Source: Candidatus Aegiribacteria sp. (GTDB lineage Bacteria > Fermentibacterota > Fermentibacteria > Fermentibacterales > Fermentibacteraceae). Taken from it: a stretch of DNA of 6,825 nt. The notes under the pieces were generated by a model, which was given only the letters and a program-made list of their open reading frames with translations, made no database searches and was not told the DNA's origin. Of the stretch, positions 5,629-6,825 are shown in pieces. The position numbers and the translations under genes were made by a program. Within the stretch, counting starts at the first letter, position 1. Every line of letters begins with the position of its first letter. The DNA lies in contig DAOWAG010000067.1 of NCBI GenBank assembly GCA_030634715.1, forward strand, positions 1-6,825, in the 5' to 3' direction.

Positions 5629-6404
5629 TGACACTTTTACTCTCTGTACTTTTATCACTTACTCCCCCACCGGGAGTAATCCACCACGGAGAAGAAATCT
5701 TAACAGCACATGAAATGATTCTGATGCTTGATGAGGCTTCCGTTGTTTTCGTAGGTGAGAAGCATGATGACAGCCTCGCTCATCAATGGGAACTCTTCCT
5801 CTGGATGACAATGGCTTCAGAGAATCGTCATCTTGCGTTGGAGATGTTTGAAACTGATGTGCAGGAAATACTTACGGATTACCTTGCTGGTAATCTTACT
5901 CTAGAGGAATTCCTTGAGGGAAGCAGACCCTGGAGCAATTACATCGAGGACTACCATCCACTTGTTGAGTATGCAGCTGAAAACGGCTACAATGTCATAG
6001 CTGCGAATGTGCCCAGACGTTACGCGGCAGCGGTTGCGCGAAACAGCTGGGAAGGCTTATCAGGTATCGAGGGTGGAGATGTCTTTCTCAGTACATGTGT
6101 CGATTCCTCGAATGATTTTTACAGAGAGCGATTCATGGCCACTATGGAAGCAATCAGCAGCCAGATGCAAAGCATGCCAATGGATCCGGCAGATATGTAC
6201 AGAGCACAGCTTCTTAAGGATGCAGTGATGGCTTCATCAATAACCGGGCAGAGCTGCCTTTTCATATGCGGCAGCTTTCACAGCGACGAACGCTCCGGTA
6301 TCCCGGATCAGCTGGATCCGGTCGTTACATACCTTACGGTTAAGATAGTCGGAGAAGATGAGCCGTGGGATGCTGATCAGGCGGATTTTGTAATCGTTAG
6401 ATGA
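5628..6404 (+). CDS. ChaN-like (DUF399, Tiki/EreA superfamily) exported protein, 258 aa
   Basis: ATG at 5628 overlaps the previous stop codon (TAATG) and has GGAGGAG eight bases upstream; a GTG at 5592 would add twelve residues without a Shine-Dalgarno and is rejected. Family landmarks seen: VVFVGEKHDD (39-48), ALEMFETD (70-77), WSNY and DYHPLVEYA (102-116), NVIAANVPRRYA (122-133), AQLLKDAVMA (193-202) and LFICGSFHSD (211-220). These match the GE-x-H, EMF and G-x-x-H positions of the ChaN/EreA/Tiki fold, whose members are putative metal-dependent hydrolases; Campylobacter ChaN is a haem-binding lipoprotein. The N-terminus MTLLLSVLLSLTPPPG is a short hydrophobic leader without a positive charge or a lipobox cysteine, so this one is not a lipoprotein and its export is likely but atypical. 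Substrate or ligand is not known. Confidence 0.85.
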   Translation: MTLLLSVLLSLTPPPGVIHHGEEILTAHEMILMLDEASVVFVGEKHDDSLAHQWELFLWMTMASENRHLALEMFETDVQEILTDYLAGNLTLEEFLEGSRPWSNYIEDYHPLVEYAAENGYNVIAANVPRRYAAAVARNSWEGLSGIEGGDVFLSTCVDSSNDFYRERFMATMEAISSQMQSMPMDPADMYRAQLLKDAVMASSITGQSCLFICGSFHSDERSGIPDQLDPVVTYLTVKIVGEDEPWDADQADFVIVR

Positions 6405-6825
6405 AGACCAGAAAACTTCTGAACGCAACAGCCACGCCGCTGGCATCGATTTTCGGCAGTGGCTTCCTTGTCATAGTACCTATTCTTGCGGGAGCAACAG
6501 GTCCCTATTCCCTGCCGGCAATGGTCGTGGTTTGCGGATTCGCGTTTCTGGTTGGATCGGTGATTCGATTCAACATAGCAAACGTTGAATCGGGAATTGA
6601 ATCAGGGAAGGTACAGAAGACCACGCAAAATCTTGACAGAGTTTCAGACCTGTCACTTGTTCTGGCCTACGTTATTTCAGTCACCCTATATCTCAGAATT
6701 CTCAGCGCGTTCATTATCGGCGGTATTGGAACGGGCGGGGCATTCGAAGCGAAGCTGATTACTTCTGCCTTCATACTCTTCATCAGTTATGTGGGATTCA
6801 CGAAAGGACTTGAAACACTTCAGAA
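6401..6825 (+). CDS. Multi-pass membrane protein, APC-superfamily-like transporter (N-terminal 141 residues, runs off right edge)
   Basis: ATG at 6401 overlaps the ChaN-like stop codon as ATGA, so translation is probably coupled. The visible part starts MKTRKLL, giving a positive cytoplasmic end, and has about four membrane segments: 13-32, 36-55, 84-108 and 117-133. The first, PLASIFGSGFLVIVPILAGA, has a broken GSG centre followed by a GP turn, as in the first helix of amino acid/polyamine/organocation transporters (inference from pattern only). The charged loop 56-83 would be cytoplasmic. As third gene of the run it may move a substrate or product handled by the two exported proteins. It could belong to another transporter family; the rest of the protein is outside the window. 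Confidence 0.75.
   Translation, partial: MKTRKLLNATATPLASIFGSGFLVIVPILAGATGPYSLPAMVVVCGFAFLVGSVIRFNIANVESGIESGKVQKTTQNLDRVSDLSLVLAYVISVTLYLRILSAFIIGGIGTGGAFEAKLITSAFILFISYVGFTKGLETLQ

Noticed and set aside
5227..5658. Minus-strand 143-codon frame under the exported protein gene
   Set aside because: It is antisense to a well-supported gene and lacks a ribosome site or protein-like features.

Overview
The window (about 6.8 kb, moderate GC, purine-rich Shine-Dalgarno sites, short signal peptides, tightly packed co-directional genes) looks like chromosomal DNA of a Gram-negative-type bacterium, probably from a poorly cultured lineage. No marker gene is present, so the phylum cannot be named. There is no mobile element, tRNA, rRNA or CRISPR array.

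Layout: (1) 1-1521, minus strand: a two-gene unit made of a 416-residue cytosolic protein that I do not recognise, followed 41 bases later by the start of a fold-type I PLP aminotransferase that runs off the left edge. (2) 1522-1909: an AT-rich divergent intergenic region with a perfect 13-bp dyad, an 8-bp inverted repeat around it and weak promoter candidates. (3) 1910-4339, plus strand: a soluble hybrid histidine kinase (three PAS domains, HisKA, HATPase, C-terminal receiver). (4) 4340-4806: a 467-base stretch without a conventional gene but full of structure: a TATAAT box, a chain of hairpins, two 13-codon mini-ORFs with an identical 14-base start region and the same GCC-TAG ending, and a strong GC-rich terminator at 4705-4746. 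(5) 4807 to the right edge: three overlapping, co-directional envelope genes: an exported alpha-helical (TPR-like) protein, a ChaN/Tiki-like exported protein, and the N-terminal part of a multi-pass membrane protein resembling APC-superfamily transporters.

The unusual part is region 4. It can be read as a micro-operon of two tiny peptides, as a leader/attenuator controlling the downstream envelope operon, or as a GGA-rich regulatory RNA of the CsrA/RsmA-titrating kind. The sequence alone does not decide between these, but the hairpins, the repeated start regions (start codons exactly 84 bases apart) and the terminator make a discrete transcription unit likely. The upstream sensor kinase has no DNA-binding partner in the window, and a link between it and the RNA element is only a positional inference.
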